Source: Thiosocius sp942490985 (lineage in GTDB: Bacteria; Pseudomonadota; Gammaproteobacteria; Chromatiales; Chromatiaceae). Taken from it: DNA of 64,000 bases. The notes below the pieces were generated by a model. The model was not told the origin of the DNA and made no database searches. It worked only from the letters and a program-made list of their open reading frames with translations. This document shows positions 32,507-40,943 of this stretch, one piece after another. The DNA is taken from positions 493,126 through 557,125 of the forward strand of contig CALNYW010000006.1 of NCBI GenBank assembly GCA_942490985.1, in the 5' to 3' direction. Both the position numbers and the translations under genes were made by a program. Each line of letters opens with the position of its first letter. Position 1 is the stretch's first letter.

Positions 32507-34237
32507 ATGACAATGACGACATCATTGCCGGCCCATGGTCGGGCGGAATTGGTCGACTTGATGGTCGACGAAGAACGGGCCGAGGCGCTCAAACAGGCAT
32601 CCGGCAGCTTCACGTCCGTGACGTTGACCCAGCGACAGCTGTGCGACCTCGAACTGCTGATGAACGGCGCTTTTTCGCCCCTCAACGGATTCATGGGGCA
32701 GACGGCTTACGAGGATGTCGTCAACAACCTCCAGTTGCCTGACGGGACGATGTGGCCGATGCCGATCGTGCTCGATGTCAGCGAAACAATCGCCGAGAAG
32801 CTGTCGGCCGGTGATCGGATCGCGCTGCGCGATGCGGAGGGCTTTATGCCCGCGGTGCTGACGGTTGAGGATATCTGGCGCCCAGATCCCGAGCACGAAG
32901 CAGCACAGGTATACGGAACCTCGAATGGCGAGCATCCCGGCGTGCGTTATCTGTTGGAAAACATTAACCCGGTCTACGTCGGCGGGCGGATTGAGGGCGT
33001 GCAGGCGCCGATGCATCCCGACTTCGAGGCCTTGTGGGACACGCCAACCGAGATGCGCCAGGCATTCGCGAAAATGGGTTGGCGTCGGGTCGTCGCCTTT
33101 CAAACCAGCAAGCCGATGCATCGTCTGCAGCGGGAGATTGCACTGAACGCTGCCAAGCAGATTCAAGCGCATATCCTTTTACATCCGACCGTCGGGATGA
33201 CCAAGCCGGGTGATTTGCACTACTACGCCCGTGTGCACTGCTACGAGGCAATACGCCGGCACTTCCCGCAGAATCTGGCGACGCTGTCGCTGTTGCCGCT
33301 GGCAATGCGCATGGCTGGGCCGCGCGAGGCCCTGTGGCATGCGATCGTGCATCAGAACTATGGGTGTTCGCATATGCTTGTCGGTCCCAAGCACGCGGCG
33401 CCGCCTAACGCGGTTGACGTGATCGATAAGCGGTCACTCGAGGACACTCGGCGCGTCATCGATGCGCATGCGGCAGGCCTGGAGATCGAGATCGTGCATG
33501 TCGAACCGCATCGCTATGTGCCGTCCAGGGACAATTTCCTGGGTGTTTCCGAAATCGCCGAACGCAACCTGGGCCCCGGCCTGGAGTACACCGATGCGCA
33601 ACTCAAGCAGGATCTGGCGCGGGGCGAAGAACCGCCCGCCTGGTTCAGCTACCCGGAGGTCGTCAGTGAGTTGCGGCACGCTTATCCGCCGCGCAACCAG
33701 CAGGGCTTCACGTTGTTTTTTACCGGTCTCTCAGGATCGGGAAAATCGACATTGGCGAAGATTGTCTACGGGAAACTGGTCGAAGGTGGGCGGCGGCCGG
33801 CGACCCTGCTCGATGGGGATATTGTCCGTCAGAACCTGTCCAGCGAGTTGGGTTTTTCCAAGGCGCATCGTGATCTCAATATCCGTCGCATTGGCTATGT
33901 TGCCAGTGAGATCACAAAGAACGGCGGCATTGCGATCTGTGCGCCGATTGCGCCATATCGTGCGACCCGACGCGCCGTAAGAGAGATGATCGAGGAGCGT
34001 GGGGCGTTTATCGAGATTCACGTCGCCACGTCGCTCGAGGTCTGCGAGGCGCGTGACCGGAAAGGGTTGTATGCAAAAGCACGTAAGGGACTTATTCCGG
34101 AATTCACCGGCATCAGTGATCCCTATGAATTGCCGGAGCAGGCGGAATTATCGATCGATACGGCAGATGTCAGTCCGATGGAGGCGGCCCAGCAGATTTA
34201 TCTGTACCTGCTGAAGGAAGGCTATATCAACTCATGA
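32507..34237 (+). CDS. Bifunctional sulfate adenylyltransferase/APS kinase with altered sulfurylase motifs
   Basis: 576 residues. Residues 1-395 are an ATP-sulfurylase fold (LMNGAFSPLNGFMG, LLHPTVGMTKPGD, RMAGPREALWHAIVHQNYGCSHMLVG). Residues 400-576 are an APS kinase with GLSGSGKST, LLDGDIVRQN and GFSKAHRD. In the sulfurylase, the usual QTRNPxHRAH is QTSKPMHRLQ and GRDHAG is GPKHAA. Sulfurylase activity should therefore not be taken as certain, while the kinase looks complete. It would activate sulfate to PAPS or run in reverse during sulfur oxidation. It is divergent from the GAK-like operon. Confidence 0.85.
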   Translation: MTMTTSLPAHGRAELVDLMVDEERAEALKQASGSFTSVTLTQRQLCDLELLMNGAFSPLNGFMGQTAYEDVVNNLQLPDGTMWPMPIVLDVSETIAEKLSAGDRIALRDAEGFMPAVLTVEDIWRPDPEHEAAQVYGTSNGEHPGVRYLLENINPVYVGGRIEGVQAPMHPDFEALWDTPTEMRQAFAKMGWRRVVAFQTSKPMHRLQREIALNAAKQIQAHILLHPTVGMTKPGDLHYYARVHCYEAIRRHFPQNLATLSLLPLAMRMAGPREALWHAIVHQNYGCSHMLVGPKHAAPPNAVDVIDKRSLEDTRRVIDAHAAGLEIEIVHVEPHRYVPSRDNFLGVSEIAERNLGPGLEYTDAQLKQDLARGEEPPAWFSYPEVVSELRHAYPPRNQQGFTLFFTGLSGSGKSTLAKIVYGKLVEGGRRPATLLDGDIVRQNLSSELGFSKAHRDLNIRRIGYVASEITKNGGIAICAPIAPYRATRRAVREMIEERGAFIEIHVATSLEVCEARDRKGLYAKARKGLIPEFTGISDPYELPEQAELSIDTADVSPMEAAQQIYLYLLKEGYINS

Positions 34238-34317
34238 TCGGTCATCGCTGATTCGCCAATGGTTCGCCGCTGAACGACTATAGCGACGTATGGCCAGGTC
34301 GCCGCATATGGGAAGAA

Positions 34318-34662
34318 TCAATGGGCCTTTTTGATTTCCTTGAAGGGATCGACATCCGTCTCGTCGGGTTCGACGTGATGGTCACGGGTGCTCAAGATGC
34401 CGTGGCAGCGGTCAGTTTCGACCCCCTGAATGGTTAGCATCGTCCACACCGCAGCGATTGCCCACATCGCCAGGCCCAGCGCGACGGTGTACCAACTGAT
34501 GCCGGGCTCACCCATCGGGCCGCCGAGGAAGCCATAGACGACGCTTACCACGCCGAACAGCCAGAACACGGTAACCGGCGCCGCACAGTTGGTGCCGCAA
34601 CCGAACCGGCACGCACCGACCGGTGGCATCAGCGCCGACATCGCATATCTCTGAAATCGCAT
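34318..34662 (-). CDS. Small membrane protein of unknown function
   Basis: 114 residues from ATG 34662, with GAGGATGG upstream (TTG 34665 is the alternative). Two hydrophobic segments (VTVFWLFGVVSVVYGFLGG and WYTVALGLAMWAIAAVWTML) predict two membrane helices. Before them is a Cys-rich stretch with CRFGCGTNC, which could bind a metal or form disulfides; the C-terminal tail is acidic and soluble. I do not recognise the family. It sits between sat-cysC and suhB and may belong to sulfur metabolism, but only location suggests so. Confidence 0.65.
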   Translation of the reverse strand: MRFQRYAMSALMPPVGACRFGCGTNCAAPVTVFWLFGVVSVVYGFLGGPMGEPGISWYTVALGLAMWAIAAVWTMLTIQGVETDRCHGILSTRDHHVEPDETDVDPFKEIKKAH

Positions 34663-34790
34663 CAATCTGCCATCCTCTTGGTTGTTTCTATTTTTTATTT
34701 TAGTTTTTGAATTAGTAGCATGGTGGGGCTTGCAACGACAAGCCTCTGGGCACGCCTGCGGGGGCAGTGCCGATCAGCAGAATCGCGAAC

Positions 34791-35588
34791 TCAGGCACGC
34801 AGTGCGTCAGGCAGTTCCGGGCGAATGGCTTCGACCATTTCACGGTGCAGCTTGACGTTGGCGGCGATCACGTTGCCAGACTCAAAGTGCTGGCTTCCAC
34901 CGCGGATATCACTCACGGTCCCGCCGGCTTCCTGGATGATCAGCGCACCCGCGGCAAAGTCCCAGACCGACAGGCCCAATTCCCAAAAGCCATCGAGCCG
35001 ACCTGCGGCGACGTAGGCGAAGTCCAATGCCGCTGAGCCTGGCCGCCGGATACCGGCGGTCTGTTTGGTGAGTACCTTGAGCATCCCCAGATAGGCATCT
35101 ATATAGCGTTGGTCGCGAAATGGTATGCCGGTGCCGAGCAGCGCGCCCTTGAGTCCCTTGCGTTCAGTGACCCTCAGGCGGCGGTCGTTGAGCAGTGCAC
35201 CGCCCCCCCGATCGGCGGTAAACATCTCATCGCTCACCGGGTCGTAGATAACCGCGCTTTCCAGGTGACCGCGATGCCGAAGGGCGATCGAAACGGCAAA
35301 TTGCGGAAAGCCGTGGAGGTAGTTGGTCGTGCCGTCCAGCGGGTCGATAACCCATTCAAAGGGGTCGTTGCCCTGGCTGCCGCTCTCTTCGGCGAGAATA
35401 GCGTGCCCGGGATAGGCGCGTCGGATGATGTCGATGATTGCCTGCTCGGCGTTGCGATCGACCTCGGTGACGAAATCGTTGGCCTGCTTCTCGGCGACCG
35501 TCAGCGTGTCGAGTCGGGAAAACGAGCGCATGATCACGCTGCCGGCCTGGCGGGCTGCGCGTACGGCGATATTGGTCGTCGGGTTCAT
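34791..35588 (-). CDS. suhB: Inositol monophosphatase family protein SuhB
   Basis: 265 residues. The metal-binding motifs are intact: LAEESG, WVIDPLDGTTNYLHGFP, and a late LSVWDFAAGALIIQEAGG. The chain matches SuhB at normal length. SuhB is an inositol-1-phosphatase and in enterobacteria also part of the rRNA antitermination complex with NusA. It is divergent from trmJ with 76 bases between starts, the conserved arrangement in many gammaproteobacteria. Confidence 0.94.
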   Translation of the reverse strand: MNPTTNIAVRAARQAGSVIMRSFSRLDTLTVAEKQANDFVTEVDRNAEQAIIDIIRRAYPGHAILAEESGSQGNDPFEWVIDPLDGTTNYLHGFPQFAVSIALRHRGHLESAVIYDPVSDEMFTADRGGGALLNDRRLRVTERKGLKGALLGTGIPFRDQRYIDAYLGMLKVLTKQTAGIRRPGSAALDFAYVAAGRLDGFWELGLSVWDFAAGALIIQEAGGTVSDIRGGSQHFESGNVIAANVKLHREMVEAIRPELPDALRA

Positions 35589-35664
35589 GGCGCGCGAGGA
35601 TACGGCAATTGCCGGTCAGCGCAAGGGCGGCTTCGTCAAGCCACGGCTTTGATAAGCTCGCGCC

Positions 35665-36408
35665 ATGCAGAATGTGAAGATCGTGATGGTGCAGACCAGC
35701 CACCCAGGCAATATCGGTGCCGCGGCGCGGGCGATGAAGAACATGGGGCTAAACCAACTTTCCCTGGTGGCACCGGTGCAGTATCCCAGTCACGAGGCCT
35801 CCGCGCGTGCCTCAGGTGCCGACGACCTGCTTCATGCGGCTGAGGTGGTGCGCGATCTCGGCGCGGCGGTTGCCGATTGCAAAGTGGTGATTGGTGCCAG
35901 TGCGCGACTGCGGTCGGTCCAATGGCCGGTGCTGGCGCCTCGCGAGGCGGCCGAGCTGGCCGTGCTTGCCGCACGGACAGCGCCCGTTGCCATCGTCTTC
36001 GGGCGCGAGAGTTCGGGGCTGAGCAATGACGAAATGGATCGTTGCACGCACCTGGTGCATATTCCGACCAATCCGGAATTCAGCTCGCTGAATGTGGCGA
36101 TGGCAGTGCAACTGCTCAGCTATGAGCTGCGCCTTGCGATGCTCGCTGAGCACGCTGCGAACACCCCTGGCGCGGCCGACGATGTGGCTACCAATGCCGA
36201 AATGGAGGGTTTTTTTGCCCACCTGGAGCAAGCGTTGGACGATATCGGGTTCATCGATGCTCGCCGATCGGCGAAGTTGATGCGCCGGTTGCGCCGTCTT
36301 TTCCATCGCGCCGCCCCGGCGAGTGACGAGGTCAATATTCTGCGCGGGATTCTCAGCGCGGCCCAGGGGCGGAAATCGATGCGTCCGATCGACGATTCCA
36401 GCGAGTAG
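35665..36408 (+). CDS. trmJ: tRNA (cytidine/uridine-2'-O-)-methyltransferase TrmJ
   Basis: 247 residues of a SPOUT enzyme: VMVQTSHPGNIGAAARAMKNMG at the start, FGRESSGLSNDE in the middle and HIPTNPEFSSLNVAMAVQLLSYE forming the knot. A helical C-terminal extension follows, as usual for TrmJ. It methylates nucleotide 32 of tRNAs. It is followed 90 bases later by cysE; trmJ-cysE-iscR is a common gammaproteobacterial order. Confidence 0.95.
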   Translation: MQNVKIVMVQTSHPGNIGAAARAMKNMGLNQLSLVAPVQYPSHEASARASGADDLLHAAEVVRDLGAAVADCKVVIGASARLRSVQWPVLAPREAAELAVLAARTAPVAIVFGRESSGLSNDEMDRCTHLVHIPTNPEFSSLNVAMAVQLLSYELRLAMLAEHAANTPGAADDVATNAEMEGFFAHLEQALDDIGFIDARRSAKLMRRLRRLFHRAAPASDEVNILRGILSAAQGRKSMRPIDDSSE

Positions 36409-36498
36409 GGTCGGGGCGACGCGGCGTCTGCGCTACCGCACCGTTAAGGCCGGATACGGTAGAATTGCGGTTTGCGTTAGCTACCGGCCTTTCCCGCC

Positions 36499-37299
36499 AT
36501 GTTTGACAGAATCCGAGAAGACGTCCGCGTCGTGTTCGACCGCGATCCGGCAGCGCGCAACGCGTTCGAGGTCTTGACCGCCTACCCGGGTGTCCATGCG
36601 ATGCTGTTTCATCGCATGGCCCATGGTCTGTGGGGAATGGGGGCGAAGTGGCTGGCGAGGGTGGTTTCGCACACCAGTCGTTGGCTGACGGGTATCGAGA
36701 TTCACCCCGGGGCGGTCATTGGTCGGCGATTCTTCATCGACCATGGCATGGGTGTGGTGATCGGAGAGACCGCGGTGATTGGTGACGATTGCACGCTCTA
36801 TCACGGGGTCACGCTAGGCGGTACGAGTTGGCAGAAGGGCAAGCGCCACCCAACCCTGGCCAACGATGTGGTCGTTGGCGCCGGTGCCAAGGTGCTCGGT
36901 CCAATCGACATCGGCAGCGGGGCGCGGATCGGGTCGAACGCCGTGGTGGTCCGCAGTGTCCCGGCGCACAGCACCGTGGTTGGCGTGCCGGGACGCCTGA
37001 TTGAACGTAAGGAACAGGCGTTCGATACCGAGCATCGCGAGAAGATCGCGTCGAAGATGGGCTTCGATGCCTACGGTGCGACCGCGGATGCCCCGGACCC
37101 TGTCGCGCATGCGATCAACTGCATGCTCGACCATGTCCACGTGATCGAAACCAGGATGCAGCGGATGTGCGAGGCAATGCGGGAGATGGGCTTCGAGCCC
37201 GGCGAGGAGGCCTTCCCGGAATTGCGTTCCTGCGAGATCATTTCGACGGCCGATGAATTGCGCAAAATGCAGCTCGCCGAGGGCGATGAAGAGGTCTGA
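36499..37299 (+). CDS. cysE: Serine O-acetyltransferase
   Basis: 266 residues. An N-terminal helical region (REDVRVVFDRDPAARNAFEVLTAYPGVHAMLFHRMAH) precedes the left-handed beta-helix with GRRFFIDHGMGVVIGETAVIGD and LYHGVTLGGTSW, the catalytic His signature. It makes O-acetylserine for cysteine synthesis. A C-terminal extension of about 80 residues beyond the hexapeptide repeats (acidic, ending EGDEEV) is of the longer variant often found upstream of iscR. Confidence 0.95.
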   Translation: MFDRIREDVRVVFDRDPAARNAFEVLTAYPGVHAMLFHRMAHGLWGMGAKWLARVVSHTSRWLTGIEIHPGAVIGRRFFIDHGMGVVIGETAVIGDDCTLYHGVTLGGTSWQKGKRHPTLANDVVVGAGAKVLGPIDIGSGARIGSNAVVVRSVPAHSTVVGVPGRLIERKEQAFDTEHREKIASKMGFDAYGATADAPDPVAHAINCMLDHVHVIETRMQRMCEAMREMGFEPGEEAFPELRSCEIISTADELRKMQLAEGDEEV

Positions 37300-37330
37300 T
37301 ATCCCTCATCGTCGAGAGGCTTGGGAATTC

Positions 37331-37358
37331 TTGACTAATTTACTCGGCCATGTATTAT
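37331..37358 (+). promoter_or_regulatory. iscR promoter with overlapping IscR type 1 site
   Basis: TTGACT at 37331-37336 and TATTAT at 37353-37358 are separated by 16 bases. The sequence TTGACTAATTTACTCGG matches the conserved gammaproteobacterial IscR site in the iscR promoter. It predicts repression of the isc operon by [2Fe-2S]-IscR. Confidence 0.75.
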
Positions 37359-37391
37359 CCGCTCAAATTCTCGGTAGCGGAGTAGGGTCTT

Positions 37392-37883
37392 GTGAGACTG
37401 ACGACTAAGGGCCGATATGCGGTCACGGCAATGTTGGATCTGGCGATTCACCACGGTTCAGGTCCCATCACGCTGGCCGACATCGCCCAGCGTCAGGGCA
37501 TTTCGCTATCGTACCTGGAGCAGCTGTTCTCGCGCCTGCGCAAGCGCAGTCTGGTGTCCAGCGTTCGCGGACCCGGCGGCGGGTACACGCTGGGCCGCGA
37601 GGCGGATAGCATCTTCGTGGCCCAGGTGATTGCGGCGGTCGACGAGAACGTGGATACCACCCGCTGCGGTGGGGCGCATAATTGCCAGGATAATCAGCAG
37701 TGTCTGACGCACGACCTGTGGCAAGACCTGAGCACGCGGATCTTCGATTATCTCAACCAGATCAGCCTGCATGACCTGATGAGCCGTCGTGGCGTCCAGG
37801 AAGTCGCAGAGCGCCAGGGGAGTGTCGATACCTTATCCTCGGTCTCGCTGGGCGAGCTGAAGGCCAAAACGGCACGCGCCTGA
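37392..37883 (+). CDS. iscR: Fe-S cluster assembly transcriptional regulator IscR
   Basis: 163 residues of the Rrf2 family. The winged helix reads MRLTTKGRYAVTAMLDLA with YLEQLFSRLRKRSLVSSVRG. The cluster ligands Cys92, Cys98, Cys104 and His107 are at exactly the positions of E. coli IscR. Start is GTG 37392. IscR senses iron-sulfur status and controls its own operon; a matching site is in the promoter upstream. Confidence 0.97.
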   Translation: MRLTTKGRYAVTAMLDLAIHHGSGPITLADIAQRQGISLSYLEQLFSRLRKRSLVSSVRGPGGGYTLGREADSIFVAQVIAAVDENVDTTRCGGAHNCQDNQQCLTHDLWQDLSTRIFDYLNQISLHDLMSRRGVQEVAERQGSVDTLSSVSLGELKAKTARA

Positions 37884-37924
37884 GCACTGCCCGGTAGCAG
37901 CAAGGGACAGGTTCGGAGAACCCC

Positions 37925-39139
37925 ATGAAATACCCCATTTACCTCGATTACTCAGCGACAACGCCGGTCGACCCGCGTGTCGCCGAAAAGATGTGTCAGT
38001 GTCTGACGATGGACGGCTACTTTGGCAACCCGGCGTCGCGCTCCCATCGATTTGGTTGGGATGCCGAAAAACTGGTCGACGAGGCGCGTGTCAACGTCGC
38101 CAACCTGATTGGCGCAGACCCGAAAGAGGTTATTTGGACGTCCGGCGCGACCGAGTCCGACAACCTTGCGATCAAAGGGGCGGCGCACTTTTACAAAAAG
38201 CAGGGTAACCACATCATCACGCTCAAGACTGAGCATAAAGCGGTGTTGGATACGTGTCGCCAACTCGAGCGGGAGGGATTCGAGGTCACCTACCTGGACG
38301 TGCAGGCCGATGGCTTGGTGGACCTCGCCGCGTTTGAGGCGGCCATCCGGCCCGAGACCGTGGTGGCCTCGGTGATGCACGTCAATAATGAAATCGGCGT
38401 GATCCAGGATATCGCTGCGCTGGGGGCGATCTGCCGCGAGCGCAAGGTCATCTTTCACGTCGATGCGGCGCAGAGCCCTGGCAAAGTGCCGATCAACCTG
38501 GCGGAGCTCCCGGTCGATCTGATGAGCTTCAGTGCGCACAAAATCTACGGTCCGAAAGGCATCGGCGCGCTTTATGTTCAGCGCAAGCCGCGGGTTCGGC
38601 TCGAATCCCAGATGCATGGTGGCGGCCACGAGCGCGGCCTGCGTTCGGGGACCTTGCCGACCCACCAAATCGTCGGCATGGGCGAGGCCTTCCGTATTGC
38701 GGCTGAAGAGATGGATGCCGAGAATGCGCGGATCCTGGTCTTGCGCGACAAGCTCTATGACGGTCTGAAGGACATGGAAGAGGTCTACGTAAACGGCGAT
38801 ATGGAACACCGGATCGCCGGCAACCTCAATATTAGCTTCAACTTTGTCGAGGGCGAGAGCCTGATGATGGCGTTGAAGGATATGGCCGTCTCATCCGGGT
38901 CGGCGTGCACGTCGGCCAGCTTGGAACCGAGCTACGTACTGCGCGCGCTGGGGCGCGAGGATGAGCTTGCGCACAGCTCGCTGCGCTTCACGCTCGGCCG
39001 CTTTACTACGGAGGCCGAGATCGACCTGGTGCTGTCGCAAGTGCGCGCGCAGGTCGAACGACTGCGCGAGCTGAGCCCGTTGTGGGACATGTACAAAGAC
39101 GGTGTCGATCTCAAAAGCGTCGAATGGGTTGCGCACTGA
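37925..39139 (+). CDS. iscS: Cysteine desulfurase IscS
   Basis: 404 residues. PLP-binding Lys206 is in SFSAHKIYGPKG, and the mobile catalytic Cys328 is in SSGSACTS. It removes sulfur from cysteine and hands it as persulfide to IscU, TusA and ThiI. SD GGAGAA is present. It is followed by an inserted RNA-binding gene rather than directly by iscU. Confidence 0.98.
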   Translation: MKYPIYLDYSATTPVDPRVAEKMCQCLTMDGYFGNPASRSHRFGWDAEKLVDEARVNVANLIGADPKEVIWTSGATESDNLAIKGAAHFYKKQGNHIITLKTEHKAVLDTCRQLEREGFEVTYLDVQADGLVDLAAFEAAIRPETVVASVMHVNNEIGVIQDIAALGAICRERKVIFHVDAAQSPGKVPINLAELPVDLMSFSAHKIYGPKGIGALYVQRKPRVRLESQMHGGGHERGLRSGTLPTHQIVGMGEAFRIAAEEMDAENARILVLRDKLYDGLKDMEEVYVNGDMEHRIAGNLNISFNFVEGESLMMALKDMAVSSGSACTSASLEPSYVLRALGREDELAHSSLRFTLGRFTTEAEIDLVLSQVRAQVERLRELSPLWDMYKDGVDLKSVEWVAH

Positions 39140-39247
39140 CGGTCGATGTGAGGCTTTGCGGGTCTGCCCGCGGATTCGTTGGTGAACTGTGGTTCGGGCG
39201 CCAGCGGGTTTATTAGTTTCGGGCCACATACTTGAGAGTGCACCTCG

Positions 39248-39517
39248 ATGAATATTTACGTAGGCAATTTGGCATACAGTGTCACCGACGACGAACTGCG
39301 CGACGCCTTCGCGGCGTTTGGTGAGGTCTCCCGCGCGAGCGTGATCATGGATCGAGACACTGGCCGTTCGAAAGGCTTTGGCTTCGTCGAGATGCCCGAC
39401 AGTGCGCAGGCCGAGGCGGCAATCAAAGAGCTCAATGAGCAGCCGATCGGTGGTCGGCCGATTCGCGTCAATGAGGCGCGGCCCCGCGAGGACCGCCCGC
39501 GAGGCCCGCGCTACTGA
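39248..39517 (+). CDS. Single-RRM RNA-binding protein inserted between iscS and iscU
   Basis: 89 residues: RNP2 IYVGNL near residue 3 and RNP1 KGFGFVEM in the middle, with an Arg/Pro-rich tail (RPREDRPRGPRY). This is the short glycine-poor RRM type common in cyanobacteria and proteobacteria. It binds single-stranded RNA, often with cold- or stress-linked expression. Its position inside the isc operon, 108 bases after iscS and before a hairpin, is unusual and could couple it to iron-sulfur regulation. Confidence 0.93.
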   Translation: MNIYVGNLAYSVTDDELRDAFAAFGEVSRASVIMDRDTGRSKGFGFVEMPDSAQAEAAIKELNEQPIGGRPIRVNEARPREDRPRGPRY

Positions 39518-39553
39518 AGCGGTCGGCGATTCCGCCAACAGATTAACAACAGT

Positions 39554-39585
39554 GCCGGCCAACCGAAATGACGGTGGCCGGCTTT
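39554..39585 (+). terminator. Hairpin between the RRM gene and iscU, attenuator-like
   Basis: GCCGGCCA at 39554-39561 pairs perfectly with TGGCCGGC at 39575-39582 around a 13-base loop, followed by TTT only. It is a weak terminator or a processing/stabilising stem that could lower iscU-distal expression relative to iscRS. Confidence 0.5.
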
Positions 39586-39610
39586 CATCGAGACAGAAGA
39601 GGCAACGATT

Positions 39611-39994
39611 ATGGCTTACAGTGATAAGGTCATAGATCACTATGAAAACCCGCGTAATGTCGGTGTGCTTGATAAGGACGCGACCAATGTCGGGACGGGC
39701 ATGGTCGGGGCGCCGGCCTGCGGTGACGTCATGCGTCTGCAGATCCAGGTCAGCGACGAAGGTATTATCGAGGATGCGAAATTCAAGACCTACGGCTGCG
39801 GCTCTGCCATCGCGTCCAGCTCGCTGCTCACCGAATGGGTGAAGGGCAAGACGCTCGATCAGGCGCGTGAGATCAAGAATACCGACATTGCCGAAGAGTT
39901 GGCCTTGCCGCCGGTCAAAGTTCATTGCTCGGTGCTCGCCGAAGACGCGATCAAGGCGGCGATCGAAGACCTGCAGTCCAAGAAAGACGCGTAA
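39611..39994 (+). CDS. iscU: Fe-S cluster scaffold protein IscU
   Basis: 127 residues. Ligands Cys37, Asp39, Cys63, His105 and Cys106 are present, and the HscA-recognition motif LPPVK is at residues 99-103. IscU receives sulfur from IscS and builds [2Fe-2S] clusters. It is of standard length. Confidence 0.98.
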   Translation: MAYSDKVIDHYENPRNVGVLDKDATNVGTGMVGAPACGDVMRLQIQVSDEGIIEDAKFKTYGCGSAIASSSLLTEWVKGKTLDQAREIKNTDIAEELALPPVKVHCSVLAEDAIKAAIEDLQSKKDA

Positions 39995-40003
39995 AGCCGA
40001 CAG

Positions 40004-40327
40004 ATGGGTATTTCACTCACAGAAGCGGCCGCGGGCCGCGTGCAAACCTTTCTGCACAGTCGCGGCCACGGCGTCGGCGTGAGGCTGGGTGTTCGCACTT
40101 CGGGGTGTTCTGGCCTGGCCTACGTGCTGGAATTCGTTGACGACATTGAAGACGACGACGAGGTTTTCGAGGATCGCGGCGTAAAAGTGATCGTGGACAA
40201 GAAGAGCCTGGTTTACCTAGACGGCACCGAGCTTGATTACGGCAAAGAAGGGCTCAACGAAGGTTTCAAATTCAACAATCCAAACGTCAAGGATGAGTGC
40301 GGTTGTGGAGAAAGTTTTAAGATCTAA
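40004..40327 (+). CDS. iscA: Iron-sulfur cluster assembly protein IscA
   Basis: 107 residues with the A-type carrier cysteines Cys35 (RTSGCSGLAY), Cys99 and Cys101 (DECGCGESF). It stores or transfers clusters or iron downstream of IscU. It is nine bases after iscU. Confidence 0.97.
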   Translation: MGISLTEAAAGRVQTFLHSRGHGVGVRLGVRTSGCSGLAYVLEFVDDIEDDDEVFEDRGVKVIVDKKSLVYLDGTELDYGKEGLNEGFKFNNPNVKDECGCGESFKI

Positions 40328-40356
40328 GCGGTCTGCCGTCTCCGCCTGATCATCCA

Positions 40357-40380
40357 GACGCCCGCCTTGTCGCGGGCGTC
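40357..40380 (+). other. Strong hairpin between iscA and hscB
   Basis: GACGCCCGC and GCGGGCGTC form a perfect nine-base-pair stem around CTTGTC, with no T-run after it. It may act as an mRNA stabiliser or processing point separating the scaffold genes from the chaperone genes. Confidence 0.5.
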
Positions 40381-40397
40381 GTCGACTGAGAATTCTG

Positions 40398-40943
40398 ATG
40401 TTCGATTTCTCCAAGAACTATTTCGAGCTGTTTGGTTTGCCGGTCGGCTATCAGGTCGATAGCAGCGAACTGGCGTCGCGCTATCGTGCGTTGCAGAAGG
40501 TTGTGCACCCTGACCGGTACGCCGCGGCAGATGCGCAGAGCCAGCGCGTGTCCCTGCAAAACGCGACGCTCGTCAACGAAGCCTTTCAGACATTGAAAGA
40601 CCCGCTGCAACGCGCGCAGTACCTGCTGTCCCTGCATGGCAGGGAGCGCGACGCGGAGAGCAACACGATCAAAGATCCGGCTTTCCTGATGCAGCAGATG
40701 GCGTGGCGAGAGTCATTGGCTGAGGTGTCGCAGGCGGAACAGCCGCATGCGCAACTGGAGAGGCTACTGGGTGACATCGCCGGGATGCTGCGCGCTCAGG
40801 TAGCCGAACTGGCGGTCCTGCTCGATAGCCCGACCGCCGAGCAGCTTGACGCGGCCGAGCAGGCGGTGCAGCGCATGCAGTTCCTGAATAAATTGCATGC
40901 CGAAGCCGAAGGCATCGAAGCCGAACTGGAAGAGTCCTTCTGA
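40398..40943 (+). CDS. hscB: Fe-S co-chaperone HscB
   Basis: 181 residues. The J domain carries the HPD motif (VVHPDRYA), and the C-terminal three-helix bundle that binds IscU follows (EGIEAELEESF at the end). It presents IscU to HscA. Its stop overlaps the hscA start (TGATG). Confidence 0.96.
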   Translation: MFDFSKNYFELFGLPVGYQVDSSELASRYRALQKVVHPDRYAAADAQSQRVSLQNATLVNEAFQTLKDPLQRAQYLLSLHGRERDAESNTIKDPAFLMQQMAWRESLAEVSQAEQPHAQLERLLGDIAGMLRAQVAELAVLLDSPTAEQLDAAEQAVQRMQFLNKLHAEAEGIEAELEESF

